Counted from the stretch's first letter, positions 14,508 to 22,997 are shown. The stretch is DNA of 31,678 nt from Verrucomicrobiota bacterium (GCA_023426435.1 JAFAAS010000006.1:1-31678); one strand, 5' to 3'. Translations and numbers: made by a program. The notes: a model not told the origin generated them from the letters alone.

Positions 14508-15053
14508 ATGCACCGGTCCGCTGTATTGGGATTATTGAGACGACACGCGCAGCAGGCGCTCGAGGCGCATGAAGCGGCCATGGTGACGGAGACGATCCGA
14601 TTCGTGGAGGAGCACGCGGATTGTCTGGTGCGATCGTGTGTGCCGGGGCATTTGACGGGCTCGGCATGGATTGTGGACGGGGCTAGAGCGCAAACCCTGC
14701 TGACGCATCATCGGAAGCTGGAGAAATGGCTGCAGCTCGGCGGGCATGCGGACGGGGAGATCGATTTGGGCGCGGTGGCGTTGCGCGAGGCGCGGGAGGA
14801 AAGCGGACTGACGAGCGTGAGGCTTGTATCGGCCGACGTGTTCGATGTGGACCGGCATTGGATCCCGGAGCGTAAAGGCGAGCCGGGGCACTATCACTAC
14901 GACCTCAGATTTTTGGTGGAGGCGGATGCGGAGGAGCCGTTGGTCGTGACAAGCGAATCGAAAGATCTGGCGTGGGTGTCGTTGGAGGAAGTGGCGCGCT
15001 TGAATCCGGAGGAGTCGATGCTGCGGATGGTGCGGAAAACGACGCGGCGCTGA
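14508..15053 (+). CDS. Nudix hydrolase
   Basis: A 181-residue protein with a strong Shine-Dalgarno (GGAAGGAAGG) before ATG 14508. The Nudix box GGHADGEIDLGAVALREARE, then ESGL, keeps the catalytic REAREESGL. It has Ile where the classical box has its first Glu, as in the GGHADGD-type Nudix subgroup. TGSAWIVDGARAQTLLTHHRKLEKWLQLGG and HYHYDLRFLVEA fit that subgroup too. Substrate unknown; nucleotide or sugar-nucleotide cleansing is plausible beside a LOG-type gene. It converges with dacA, 6 bases apart. Confidence 0.9.
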   Translation: MHRSAVLGLLRRHAQQALEAHEAAMVTETIRFVEEHADCLVRSCVPGHLTGSAWIVDGARAQTLLTHHRKLEKWLQLGGHADGEIDLGAVALREAREESGLTSVRLVSADVFDVDRHWIPERKGEPGHYHYDLRFLVEADAEEPLVVTSESKDLAWVSLEEVARLNPEESMLRMVRKTTRR

Positions 15054-15059
15054 TCGCGG

Positions 15060-16130
15060 CTATTTCTTGTTCGGGGCGGGTTTGGGGACGGAGAACTTGA
15101 TGACGGGCGGCGCGTCTTCGGCGTGAGCGGAATCGTCGGAATCGGATGCGCGTGAAATCGGGGAGGCGTCGGAATTGGCGGCGGAGGAGGAGGAGATGGC
15201 GGGAGCGATTGAGGTGAACGGCGCGCTGTTCGTGGGGAGGGCGGCGAAACCGCGTTCGAGCAGCTCGATGGTTTTGCGATCGCGGGTGCGGCCGTAATCG
15301 CGCTGGCCGCCGGGGCCGAAGGAACCCATGACGACGGAGATGATGCGACGGCCGTTGCGCTCGGCGGTGGCGGCGAGGCAGTAGCCGGCGCTGGCGGTGT
15401 AGCCGGTTTTGAGACCGTCGACGCCCGCGACTTTGCCGAGAAGGTTGTTGTGATTGCGCATGTGGATCGGGCCTTGCGGGCGGGAGGTGCCGAAGTCGCG
15501 TTCGCGGATTGAAGCGTATTTGAGGACGTCGGTGCGCGTGACGAGATGACGGCAGAGGACGGCGAAATCGCGCGGTGTGGTGAGATCGCCGTCATCGACG
15601 CGGCGCGTGGACGGAGGGAGACCGTGCGGGGATCGGAAGGTGGTTTGGGTCATGCCGAGATCGCGCGCCTTGGCGTTCATGAGATCGACGAAGGCCGGGA
15701 CGGAGCCGGCGGAGGCGCGGGCGAGGGCGTGAGCGGCGTCGTTCGCGGACTGGATCATCATCGCGTAGATGAGTTCCTCGACGGAGAAGGTTTCGCGCGG
15801 GTCGAGGAAGACCTGGGTGCCGCCCATGCGGGCGTCTTCGGGAGTGATTTTGATGGGCGTATCGAGACGGAGCGCGCCGGTGGCGAGTTGGTCGAAGAGG
15901 ACGGCGAACGTCATGAGCTTGGTCATGCTCGCCGGTGGGGAGACGACGTCGGCGTCGTGTTCGAACAAGACGGCGCCCGTGGCGGCATCGGTGACGATAG
16001 CGGATTTATAGCCGAGCTCGGGGGCGGCGGATTTTTTCGCGGCGGCGGCGCCGCGGGCGGGGACGAAGGCGATGGGCGTGGCGAGCGCGAGGCCGAGGGT
16101 GAGCGTGCGAAGGTGGCGGACGAAAATCAT
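15060..16130 (-). CDS. D-alanyl-D-alanine carboxypeptidase (PBP5/6, peptidase S11)
   Basis: A periplasmic penicillin-binding protein that trims peptidoglycan pentapeptides. The signal peptide is MIFVRHLRTLTLGLALATPI with likely cleavage near ARGAAA. Active-site motifs are all present: S68-x-x-K71 (ASMTKLM), S128-A-N130 (IQSANDAAHA) and K241-T-G (DGLKTGYT). After the catalytic domain a roughly 70-residue Ser/Ala/Asp-rich tail runs to PVIKFSVPKPAPNKK. It lacks an evident amphipathic membrane-anchor helix, so attachment may differ from E. coli PBP5. It lies about 165 bases downstream of prfC on the same strand. Confidence 0.93.
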   Translation of the reverse strand: MIFVRHLRTLTLGLALATPIAFVPARGAAAAKKSAAPELGYKSAIVTDAATGAVLFEHDADVVSPPASMTKLMTFAVLFDQLATGALRLDTPIKITPEDARMGGTQVFLDPRETFSVEELIYAMMIQSANDAAHALARASAGSVPAFVDLMNAKARDLGMTQTTFRSPHGLPPSTRRVDDGDLTTPRDFAVLCRHLVTRTDVLKYASIRERDFGTSRPQGPIHMRNHNNLLGKVAGVDGLKTGYTASAGYCLAATAERNGRRIISVVMGSFGPGGQRDYGRTRDRKTIELLERGFAALPTNSAPFTSIAPAISSSSAANSDASPISRASDSDDSAHAEDAPPVIKFSVPKPAPNKK

Positions 16131-16295
16131 GCGCGGAACAAGAGAGGTTTCACGCGGGCGCGCGAGTGGAAACCGGGAGAAAGACGAAGGCGTGACGAGC
16201 CGGGGCGGGTCGGGGCCTTGAAGAGGCTGGCGGGCCGCCGGGCGGGGCTGCGGTCGCGAGTCGCGACGGCGGTGAAAAACGTCGCCGGGGCGAGG

Positions 16296-17939
16296 CTACA
16301 GCTGTTCGAGCGGGAGATCGTGGAGCTGGACGGAAGCGTTTTTGTCGAGGAAGTAACGCATCGTCCATTCGTTCGGGAAGAGGGCGACGGGGTGCTCGAG
16401 TTTGTCGGTGCCGAAGGCGACGCCGCTGGGGACGATGAAGGTGGATGTATCCGGAAGTTTAGCACCGGCCTCTTTGGGCGAGAGCCATTTCATCAAGTTC
16501 CAAGGGGCGGGATCGAGGCGGGAGGCGGCGTTGTATTCGGCTTGGAGGCGGTATTGGACGACTTCGAACTGGAGGACGCCGACGGCGGCGAGGAGTGTGG
16601 CGGTGGTCATGCCGGCGCGAAGATTGATGGACTGGACGACGCCCTCCTGCAGGAGCTGGTCGAGACCGGCGCGGAATTTTTTGGCGTCGGAAGGATTGGG
16701 ATTGGAGATGAACGTGAAGACCTCGGGCGGGAAGCGCGGGATTTCGTCGAAGACGATGGCTTTGTCCTGAGTGAGCGTGTCGCCGATGTGGAAATCGCTG
16801 TGGCCGACGAGACCGATGACATCGCCGGGCCAGGCCTCGTCGACGGTTTCGCGTTCCTGGCCGAAGAGCTTATGCGAAGACGACAGGCGGACGGTTTTGC
16901 CGGTGCGCTGGTGGACGACGGTCATGTCGCGTTCGAATTTGCCGGAGCAGATGCGGACGAAGGCGATGCGGTCGCGGTGCTTCGGATCCATGTTGGCCTG
17001 GATCTTGAAGACGAACGCGGAGAAGCGGTCGTGGGTAACGGGGACGATGGCGCCGGAGGAATCTGAACTTTGGGATTTGGAGTTCGAGATCGGCGCGGAG
17101 CGTCGGGGGGCGGGCGGGACGGAATCTTTGAGGAAGCCGTCGAGGAGCAGTTGGATGCCGAAGTTGTTGACGGCGCTGCCGAAGTAAACGGGCGTTTGCT
17201 GGCCCTCGCGGACGGCGGAGAGATCGAACGGATGGCCGGCGCCGTCGAGCATCTCGAGTTGTTCCTTCACCTGTTCGTAGGTGTAGTCGTCGAGTTTTTG
17301 GCGAACGATGGGATCTTCGAGCGACGCGATCTCGACGGGGGCCTCGTAGGCGCCGCCGGGAACGCGTTCGAAAAGGTGAACCTGACGTGTCCGCCGATCG
17401 AATACACCGCGGAAAGAAGGGCCGTTGCCGAGCGGCCAGATGACGGGCGAGGATTGCAGGCCGAGGACGCTTTCGAGTTCGTCGAGCAGCTCGAGCGGGT
17501 TGCGCGTCGGGCGGTCGCACTTGTTCATGAACGTGAAGATTGGGACGCCGCGGCGCCGGCAGACCTCGAAGAGCTTGCGGGTCTGGGCTTCGACGCCCTT
17601 GGCGGCGTCGATGACCATGAGGGCGGCGTCGACGGCGGTGAGGACGCGGTAGGTATCTTCGGAGAAGTCCTTGTGTCCGGGGGTGTCGAGCAGGTTGACG
17701 GCGTAGCCCTCGTAGTCGAATTGCAGGACGGTTGAGCTGATGGAGATACCGCGTTGTTTTTCGAGCTCCATCCAATCGGAGGCGGTGGCGCGCTGTTGTT
17801 TGCGGGCGGTGACGGAGCCGGCGAGGTGGATGGCGTTGCCGTAGAGGAGGAATTTCTCGGTGAGCGTGGTTTTGCCGGCGTCGGGATGCGAAATGATGGC
17901 GAAAGTGCGGCGGCGGGCGATTTCTTGGGCGGGAGACAT
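16296..17939 (-). CDS. prfC: Peptide chain release factor 3
   Basis: A translational GTPase of 547 residues that removes RF1/RF2 from ribosomes. G1 is ISHPDAGKTT (16-25), G3 DTPGHKDF (85-92) and G4 NKCD (139-142). FKIQANMDPKHRDRIAFVRI and the C-terminal RF3 domain are intact. Between the GTP-binding part and domain II, residues about 281-305 (including ISNSKSQSSDSSG) form a linker some 13 residues longer than I recall for E. coli RF3. The coding DNA there (17061-17090) looks like an intergenic repeat unit in frame. The start MSPAQEIARRRTFAII at 17939 is standard. Confidence 0.95.
   Translation of the reverse strand: MSPAQEIARRRTFAIISHPDAGKTTLTEKFLLYGNAIHLAGSVTARKQQRATASDWMELEKQRGISISSTVLQFDYEGYAVNLLDTPGHKDFSEDTYRVLTAVDAALMVIDAAKGVEAQTRKLFEVCRRRGVPIFTFMNKCDRPTRNPLELLDELESVLGLQSSPVIWPLGNGPSFRGVFDRRTRQVHLFERVPGGAYEAPVEIASLEDPIVRQKLDDYTYEQVKEQLEMLDGAGHPFDLSAVREGQQTPVYFGSAVNNFGIQLLLDGFLKDSVPPAPRRSAPISNSKSQSSDSSGAIVPVTHDRFSAFVFKIQANMDPKHRDRIAFVRICSGKFERDMTVVHQRTGKTVRLSSSHKLFGQERETVDEAWPGDVIGLVGHSDFHIGDTLTQDKAIVFDEIPRFPPEVFTFISNPNPSDAKKFRAGLDQLLQEGVVQSINLRAGMTTATLLAAVGVLQFEVVQYRLQAEYNAASRLDPAPWNLMKWLSPKEAGAKLPDTSTFIVPSGVAFGTDKLEHPVALFPNEWTMRYFLDKNASVQLHDLPLEQL
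17061..17090 (+). repeat. In-frame repeat unit inside prfC
   Basis: AACTTTGGGATTTGGAGTTC within 17061-17090 resembles the TTTTGGATTTTCGA unit at 3462-3498. On the coding strand it encodes ISNSKSQSSD (residues 284-293), a low-complexity linker in RF3. Confidence 0.55.
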
Positions 17940-17983
17940 GGAGCCGGAGGCGGATGCGGGCGGAGGCGTTGGGTTGAGCGAAA

Positions 17984-18026
17984 AAGAGGACGAGAACGGA
18001 GAACGAGAAGGAGAACGAGAACGATT
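17984..18026 (+). repeat. GAGAACGAGAACGA iterated repeat
   Basis: Iterated GA(G/A)AACGAGAAGGA units in the divergent gap upstream of prfC. Purine-rich on the + strand. Confidence 0.55.
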
Positions 18027-18121
18027 TTGAGACGGTGGCGAACGCTCGTAACAAAGGCGTGAACAAACGGGCCTCGTGAAATCCCAGTTCGCTTTTTGGG
18101 AAAACCGACTACTGTGATCTC

Positions 18122-18280
18122 ATGCTTTCCCTGATCCCTTATTTGACGGTTTCCTTCGCGATCGCGTATGTGTTTGCGGTGATGTGGACGCTCACGGCGG
18201 CGCTCGAAGCGCCGGTGGGCTACGAAGACGACGAAGGGTTTCACTACGGCATCCGCGTGGCGGATACATCGGATCGGTGA
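18122..18280 (+). CDS. Putative 52-residue small membrane protein
   Basis: Not recognised. ATG 18122 opens MLSLIPYLTVSFAIAYVFAV, one predicted transmembrane helix (about residues 4-27). A polar, acidic tail follows (EAPVGYEDDEGFHYGIRVAD) and ends at TGA 18280. The hydrophobic-then-acidic design and lack of Gly/Arg/Pro shadow composition suggest a real gene. No obvious Shine-Dalgarno. It is followed 80 bases later by a second small hydrophobic ORF on the same strand. Confidence 0.6.
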   Translation: MLSLIPYLTVSFAIAYVFAVMWTLTAALEAPVGYEDDEGFHYGIRVADTSDR

Positions 18281-18360
18281 AGTGGGTTGGTTGGCGGCGG
18301 GGAGGCGCGGGGAACGGAAAGAGCTAAAGTTTTCGTTGTCCGGCCGATTCGGAGGGGAGG

Positions 18361-18489
18361 ATGATCAAGGTGATCTTGAGCGTGTTCGTGTTTTTCTGCT
18401 TCGCGATGACCTTTGGGTTGGCGTTGGTGACGACGAAGTGGAGTGGCCGGTGCGATTGCGAAGGCTCGGAGGAAGAAGGTTCGTATTGA
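18361..18489 (+). CDS. Putative 42-residue small membrane protein
   Basis: Not recognised. A strong Shine-Dalgarno (GGAGG at 18351-18355, five bases before the ATG) precedes MIKVILSVFVFFCFAMTFGL, a single hydrophobic helix. A short tail with CDCEGSEEEGSY ends at TGA 18489. The CxC and acidic end are reminiscent of small membrane accessory subunits, but no family can be named. It lies between the 52-residue ORF and rlmI on the same strand. Confidence 0.6.
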   Translation: MIKVILSVFVFFCFAMTFGLALVTTKWSGRCDCEGSEEEGSY

Positions 18490-18603
18490 GCGCGGGTTTC
18501 TGGTGATGGGCGTGCGCGTGGCGTTTTGATCGAGAGCGGATCGAAGACGAACGAGGATGAATTTTGGCGTGGCGAAGTGCCTGCGAACCGCGAGCGTGGA
18601 CGG

Positions 18604-19797
18604 GTGAGTGCGTTGTCGTTTTTGAAACTGAAACCGAATGCCAAGCCGCGTGTGCTGGCGGGGCACCCGTGGGTGTTTGCGAATGAAGTGGAGACGCTGC
18701 TTGGCGCGGAGAACGACGGACGAGTCGTGGAATGCCGAGATCGAAGCGGACGATTCCTGGGGACGGGGATTTATAATTCGAAGTCGCAGATCGTTTGGCG
18801 GCGGTTGGGGCGGGAGCGGGTGGAGTTGGATCGAAGGTATGTGCAGGAGGCGGTGGAACGGGCGGTGGCGCGAAGAAAAGCGGAAGGAGCGCGTGGTGCG
18901 GGAGAGTGTGGGCGCGTGGTGTGGTCGGAGTCGGATGATTTACCCGGCGTGGTGGTCGATCGATTTGGTGATACGCTGGTGGTGCAGATTCAGACGCTCG
19001 CGATGGAGCAGCGGGCGGAGATGATTGGGGACGTGCTGGCGGACGTGTTGAAGCCGGCGGAGATCGTGTTTCGGAATGATGCGCCGATTCGGCGGTTGGA
19101 AGGATTGCCGCTCGAGGTGCACACCCGCTCGGGAAATGCGTGGGAGCCGAGGTGGGTGAAGATCGATGGATTCGAGTATTGGCTGGATTTGGCGGGCGGG
19201 CAGAAGACCGGTTTTTATTTGGATCAGCGGGAGCAGCACGCGGTGGTGGCGAAGTATTGCGCGGGAAAGCGGGTGCTGGATGCGTTTTGTAATCAGGGAC
19301 CCTTCGCGCTGCATGCGGCGCGGGCGGGCGCGACGGAAGTGTTGGGATTGGATAGTGCGGAGGAGGCGATTGCGGCGGCGCGGAAGAATGCGGAACGAAA
19401 CGGGGTGCGCGCGGAGTTTCGCGTGGCGAATGTGTTCGATTGGTTCAACGACCCGGCGCGGGCGGGCGAGGCGTTGTGGGACGTGATCGTGTTGGATCCG
19501 CCGCCGTTCGCGAAATCGAAGAGCGCGTTGGAGGGGGCGTTGCGCGGCTACAAGGAAATCAACTTGCGGGCGATGCAGCGGCTGGCGCGAGGCGGGGTGC
19601 TGGCGACGTATTCATGTTCGCATCACATGCATGATGCGGAGTTGCGCGGTGTGATCGCGGCGGCGGCGGTGGATGCGCGGCGGAAAGTGCGCGTGGTGGA
19701 GTTTTGTCATCAGCCGGCGGATCATCCGGTTTTGGTGACGATGCCGGAGAGCGAGTATTTGCGTGGGTATGGGGTGCCGGGGGCGGGAAGGACGTGA
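18604..19797 (+). CDS. rlmI: 23S rRNA (cytosine(1962)-C5)-methyltransferase RlmI family
   Basis: A 397-residue class I SAM methyltransferase. The PUA-like N-terminus (LKLKPNAKPRVLAGHPWVFA) and the long linker (VVVDRFGDTLVVQIQTLAME) come first. Then follow the SAM-binding KRVLDAFCNQGPFALHAARA and the catalytic VLDPPPFAKSKSA and LATYSCSHHM segments. The Cys of YSCSHH is the expected catalytic nucleophile. GTG 18604 gives MSALSFLKLKPN, matching the usual RlmI start; the frame remains open upstream to 18526 but that part looks non-coding. Codons are strongly G-ending. Confidence 0.93.
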   Translation: MSALSFLKLKPNAKPRVLAGHPWVFANEVETLLGAENDGRVVECRDRSGRFLGTGIYNSKSQIVWRRLGRERVELDRRYVQEAVERAVARRKAEGARGAGECGRVVWSESDDLPGVVVDRFGDTLVVQIQTLAMEQRAEMIGDVLADVLKPAEIVFRNDAPIRRLEGLPLEVHTRSGNAWEPRWVKIDGFEYWLDLAGGQKTGFYLDQREQHAVVAKYCAGKRVLDAFCNQGPFALHAARAGATEVLGLDSAEEAIAAARKNAERNGVRAEFRVANVFDWFNDPARAGEALWDVIVLDPPPFAKSKSALEGALRGYKEINLRAMQRLARGGVLATYSCSHHMHDAELRGVIAAAAVDARRKVRVVEFCHQPADHPVLVTMPESEYLRGYGVPGAGRT

Positions 19798-19861
19798 CGC
19801 GCAGGTGCGGGGGGCGGGGTGGGATTTGGCCGCGATGCGGGCGCGAGGGCGCGAGAAGGGA

Positions 19862-19926
19862 TGTAATGTAATGTATTACAACGGGTGGAGTTGGATGGTG
19901 GGCGGTTGTAATATAATGTATTACAA
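19862..19926 (+). repeat. Paired TTGTAATATAATGTATTACAA-type repeats
   Basis: TGTAATGTAATGTATTACAA (19862-19881) and TTGTAAT-ATAATGT-ATTACAA (19906-19926), 24 bases apart in the convergent gap of rlmI and the GT2 gene. The second contains the GT2 stop codon and matches the repeat at 1790-1806 in 16 of 17 bases. Confidence 0.7.
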
Positions 19927-20649
19927 ATGGTTTTCGGCGGGGGGGCGGTGGGGGAGGGTGCGCAGGTGGCGGCGGACGCGGAGCATGGCGATGAAGGGGC
20001 GCCACCAGAGTTGGCGGAGGCCGAATTTGGCGTGGCCTTGTCGACGGGGGTGATGGCGAACGGGGATTTCGCCGACGCGGAACCCGGCGGCGTGGGCGAT
20101 CGAAGGGAGGAAGGATTGCATGAGCTCGATCGGGAAGAGCGCGGAAATTACTTCGCGGCGGAAAACGCGGAGCTGGCAGCCGGCGTCGTGGAGGTGGTCG
20201 TCGAGGACGAGGCGGCGGACGAAGTTTCCGAGACGCGACATGAAGCGTCGAATGAGGTTGTCGTGGCGGTCGACGCGCCAGCCGCACATGACGTCGAATG
20301 CGCCGGCGGCGACGGGGGTGTAGAGGAGGGGGAAATCGCGCGGGTCGTTTTGGCCGTCGCCGTCCATCGTGAAGATGAGTTCGCCGCGGGCGGCGTGGAG
20401 GCCGGTGAGGAGGGCGGCGGCCTGGCCGCGGTTTTGTGCGTGGCGAAGCGCGCGGAGTTGCGGCCAGCGGGCGGCGGCGGCGCGGATTTCGTCGGGAGTG
20501 GCGTCGGCGCTGCCGTCGTCGACCAGGATGATTTCAAACTCGCCGGGAAAGGAGGCGAGGACGGGGACGGCGGCTTCGAGAAGAGGGAGGATGTTGCCGG
20601 CTTCGTTGTAGAGCGGCACGATGAGCGAATGATGCGGGGAAGACGTCAT
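19921..20649 (-). CDS. Family 2 glycosyltransferase (dolichol-phosphate-sugar synthase-like)
   Basis: A 242-residue GT-A enzyme that would transfer a sugar from a nucleotide donor to a polyprenyl phosphate or similar acceptor. The start SLIVPLYNEAGNILPLLEA, the nucleotide-binding ILVDDGSADAT (41-51) and the metal site FTMDGDGQNDP (93-103) are typical. The segment IPVRHHPRRQGHAKFGLRQL is the R-x-x-G-x-S/A-K acceptor-loop region. It lacks the C-terminal membrane helices of ArnC/GtrB-type proteins. Its ATG overlaps the TGA of the Agl23-like gene (20646-20649), so the two probably act together: one makes the lipid-linked sugar, the other uses it. Confidence 0.9.
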   Translation of the reverse strand: MTSSPHHSLIVPLYNEAGNILPLLEAAVPVLASFPGEFEIILVDDGSADATPDEIRAAAARWPQLRALRHAQNRGQAAALLTGLHAARGELIFTMDGDGQNDPRDFPLLYTPVAAGAFDVMCGWRVDRHDNLIRRFMSRLGNFVRRLVLDDHLHDAGCQLRVFRREVISALFPIELMQSFLPSIAHAAGFRVGEIPVRHHPRRQGHAKFGLRQLWWRPFIAMLRVRRHLRTLPHRPPAENHL

Positions 20650-22136
20650 GGCTCGCGGGTGAAGATGACGCAGAGGACTCCGGGGCGGAGACCGAGGAGG
20701 GATTCGCGGTAGGTGCCCTTAAGTTGGGCGCTGACCGAATCGGCGAGATCGGCGGAGGCGATGATCAGGGCGGCGTCGGAATTGGCCGGCGGGGTGGACC
20801 AGTAGCCGACGTTTTTTTCGAGACCGCGCAGATACCAGGGAATCGGCCAGTATTCGGTGGCGATGACGCGAATGACGGCGTTGGGGGACGTCGCGAGGGC
20901 GGATTCGGCGAGGGCGCGGAGTTTGAGAACGTCGGGCGAGCTGTGGACGTAGGCGTAGGGATTGCGGGCGTCGGCGGGGCGGAGGAAGGACGTGAGTTGG
21001 GTTTGTTTGATTTGGATGGTGAGGGCGAAGGCTCCGAGGGCGGCACCGAGCCACCATGGGCGAAGGCTGGCGACTGCGCCGGCGGCGAGGAGGGCGAGGC
21101 CGGGAATCAGGTGAATGATGTGCCAGGGGGTTTTGTAGGGAGTGAAGGAGAGAACGAGGGCGATGAGAAAAGTGTAGAGAACGGACCAGCGGAGAAGCGG
21201 AGAGGAGGTGGAACGAAGGAACGCGAGGATGGCTCCGAGGGCGGAGAGGATGAGGAAGGGGATTTGGTGGAAGGTGAGGCCGCCCGCACGATGGTAGGCC
21301 AGGAGTTGGAAGTAGTAGAGGAAGGATTTTTCGTGGCCGGAGTCGGTGACGGCGCGAGACGTGGCGTGGGTGTAAGTGGCGAGCGCATCGCGCAGGCCGG
21401 CGAAGTGGGTGAAGAAGGAAGAGTAGAAGAGGGCGGCGGTGAGAACGGCGATGGCGAGAGTGACGGGGAGGTGGCGGGGGAGGACGGTCAGGTTGACCGT
21501 GCTACGTGGGTGGCGGAGTGCGAACGGGAGGGCGGCGAAGAGTCCGGCGAAGAGGAAGAGCGGAGCGGACGCTTTCGTGGCCTGCATCAGGCCGGCGGAT
21601 ACGCCGGTGAGGAGCGCCCAGCGGAGTTGCGGCGTGCGCCACCAACGTTGAGCGAAGAGGAACGTGGCGAGCGTGAACGCGAGGAGGAGTGTTTCCTGGA
21701 TGAAGTAACGGGAGTAGTAAACGGCGGGAGGCGAGACGGTGAGGAAGATCGCGGCGGTGAAGGGGAATAAACGGGAATTGCGCGGTGAGGGCGCCGCGCC
21801 TCCATCGGCGGGCGGGGCGGCGAAGGCGGCGAGGAGAAAAACGGCGAAGGTGCCGGCGAGGGCGGGGAGCAGGCGAACGGTCGTTTCGGTGAGGGTGGCG
21901 AGGGAGGTTTCGCCACGCAGCCAGGCGAGGGGAACGGCGAGGAAGTAGAGCGTGGGACCGTGGTGGTCGGCGGGGTCGAAGGCGTAGTCACCGGTGTCGA
22001 GCAGCTGGCCGAGTTTGACCGCTTGGTTGGCTTCGTCGGCGTGCATCGGTCGACGAGAGAGCTCGGTGGTTCGCAGCCACAGCGCGGCGGTCGCGATGAG
22101 GACCAGCGGGAGCCAGCGATGGAGCGACGAAAGCAC
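20646..22136 (-). CDS. Agl23-like (TIGR03663/GT39-type) multi-pass membrane protein
   Basis: A 496-residue membrane protein with about ten hydrophobic segments. The loop after the first helix, RRPMHADEANQAVKLGQLLD then DPADHHGPTLYF (30-64), is the signature of the family annotated as flippase-associated Agl23, related to lipid-linked-sugar glycosyltransferases. The Asp-Glu of HADEA is the likely catalytic pair. Two short intergenic repeats occur in frame: DNA 21780-21805 encodes DGGAAPSPRN (111-120), and 21482-21506 encodes RSTVNLTVLP (211-220). Both fall in predicted loops between membrane helices. It is the first gene of a pair with the overlapping GT2 enzyme. Confidence 0.87.
   Translation of the reverse strand: MLSSLHRWLPLVLIATAALWLRTTELSRRPMHADEANQAVKLGQLLDTGDYAFDPADHHGPTLYFLAVPLAWLRGETSLATLTETTVRLLPALAGTFAVFLLAAFAAPPADGGAAPSPRNSRLFPFTAAIFLTVSPPAVYYSRYFIQETLLLAFTLATFLFAQRWWRTPQLRWALLTGVSAGLMQATKASAPLFLFAGLFAALPFALRHPRSTVNLTVLPRHLPVTLAIAVLTAALFYSSFFTHFAGLRDALATYTHATSRAVTDSGHEKSFLYYFQLLAYHRAGGLTFHQIPFLILSALGAILAFLRSTSSPLLRWSVLYTFLIALVLSFTPYKTPWHIIHLIPGLALLAAGAVASLRPWWLGAALGAFALTIQIKQTQLTSFLRPADARNPYAYVHSSPDVLKLRALAESALATSPNAVIRVIATEYWPIPWYLRGLEKNVGYWSTPPANSDAALIIASADLADSVSAQLKGTYRESLLGLRPGVLCVIFTREP
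21482..21506 (+). repeat. In-frame ACGGTCAGGTTGACCGTGCT repeat in the Agl23-like gene
   Basis: Stem ACGGTCA/TGACCGT around GGT, then GCTACG. Matches 27172-27196 almost exactly. Encodes RSTVNLTVLP on the minus strand. Confidence 0.8.
21780..21805 (+). repeat. In-frame GCGCGGTGAGGGCGCCGCGC repeat in the Agl23-like gene
   Basis: Two base differences from the copies at 7643 and 9968, and preceded by GAATT as at 9968. Encodes DGGAAPSPRN on the minus strand. Confidence 0.8.
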
Positions 22137-22164
22137 GGGGAACGGTAGTGCAGTTCGCGGGGGG

Positions 22165-22197
22165 AGAAAAGAAAAAGGGCGGGTCGAAGACCCGCCC
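22165..22197 (-). terminator. Rho-independent terminator after the discoidin-like gene
   Basis: Perfect 9-bp stem GGGCGGGTC/GACCCGCCC around GAA (22177-22197), followed on the minus strand by TTTTTCTTTTC. It has the same build as the stem-loop/CCCTA repeats, so that family can act as terminators. Confidence 0.85.
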
Positions 22198-22222
22198 TAT
22201 TAGGGAACGAAAAGACGAATGT

Positions 22223-22885
22223 TTATTTCGCCGGCTGGCCGTAAACCTCGACTTCGACGTAGTGGTTGAGCTCGTCGGAGGTGTTGCCGTTGGAGTAGAG
22301 GCGAACGTAGCGGCCGGTGGCACCCTTGGCTTCGATGAGGCGGCCTTCGTAGGTCTCGATGTAGGCGGGATCCTTGCCGGTGCCGAGTTCGGCGGAGTTG
22401 TTGTCGTCGTTGTTGTAGATGGTGGTGACGCCCGTTTTGAATTCAGGATCGTCCGAGATTTGGGCAATCACGTCGTGGTAGGCGCGGGCTTGGGAGTGGA
22501 AATGCCAGACGACGATGGCGTGGATTTTGGCGGGTTTCTCGAGGTCGATCTGGACCCATTGCACGCCCGGCCCGAGTTCGACGTAGGTGCCTTCGCTGCC
22601 GGCTTTGTCGCCGTCGGTGATGAAGGAAAGTTCGCCGATGATCGGGAGCGGATCGCTGCTGGTGACTTCCTTGTCTTTCGAAAGCAGCTCGGTGCCGGCG
22701 GGGACCATGAGGTCGGGGCGGCGGCCGGCGCGCGGGGTTTCGAGGTTGGCGAGTTTGAGCGGACGCGGGGTGCCGACGAAGAGCGGGCGCGGGAGGTCGA
22801 TTTTAAGGGGGACCTCATCAGCGGCGTGAGCGAAGCTGAGGGAGCCGGCGGCGACGAGGGTGGCGAGGGTTAAACGACGGATCAT
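22223..22885 (-). CDS. Exported discoidin-like (F5/8 type C-like) protein
   Basis: A 220-residue protein with signal peptide MIRRLTLATLVAAGSLSFAH and probable cleavage at AHA-AD. The mature part reads as a beta-sandwich binding domain: ELSFITDGDKAGSEGTYVEL, VQWVQIDLEKPAKIHAIVVW, AQISDDPEFKTG and GATGRYVRLYSNGN, ending YVEVEVYGQ. That is the pattern of F5/8 type C domains, usually carbohydrate-binding. No catalytic motif is seen. It is the last gene of a minus-strand run after a Tat-exported oxidoreductase and is followed by a strong terminator, suggesting it helps bind the same extracellular substrate. Confidence 0.82.
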   Translation of the reverse strand: MIRRLTLATLVAAGSLSFAHAADEVPLKIDLPRPLFVGTPRPLKLANLETPRAGRRPDLMVPAGTELLSKDKEVTSSDPLPIIGELSFITDGDKAGSEGTYVELGPGVQWVQIDLEKPAKIHAIVVWHFHSQARAYHDVIAQISDDPEFKTGVTTIYNNDDNNSAELGTGKDPAYIETYEGRLIEAKGATGRYVRLYSNGNTSDELNHYVEVEVYGQPAK

Positions 22886-22950
22886 GGTGAAAAGAAGAAT
22901 GACAGGAACGTTGAACGAATTTCGCGGGAGGCAAATGGCGACGCGGGAGG

Positions 22951-22976
22951 GGCGCGCTCGGAGAGTGCGACCTACC
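22951..22976 (+). repeat. Stem-loop with GACCTACC tail
   Basis: GGCGCGCTC-GGA-GAGTGCGAC then CTACC. A mutated copy of the 3504-3528 element, between the oxidoreductase stop and the discoidin-like start. Confidence 0.65.
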
Positions 22977-22997
22977 GGCGCTGCCGCGCCACTTTTC

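Noticed and set aside
15546..17066. 506-codon open + frame opposite dacA and prfC
   Set aside because: Spans two well-identified minus genes and has shadow composition.
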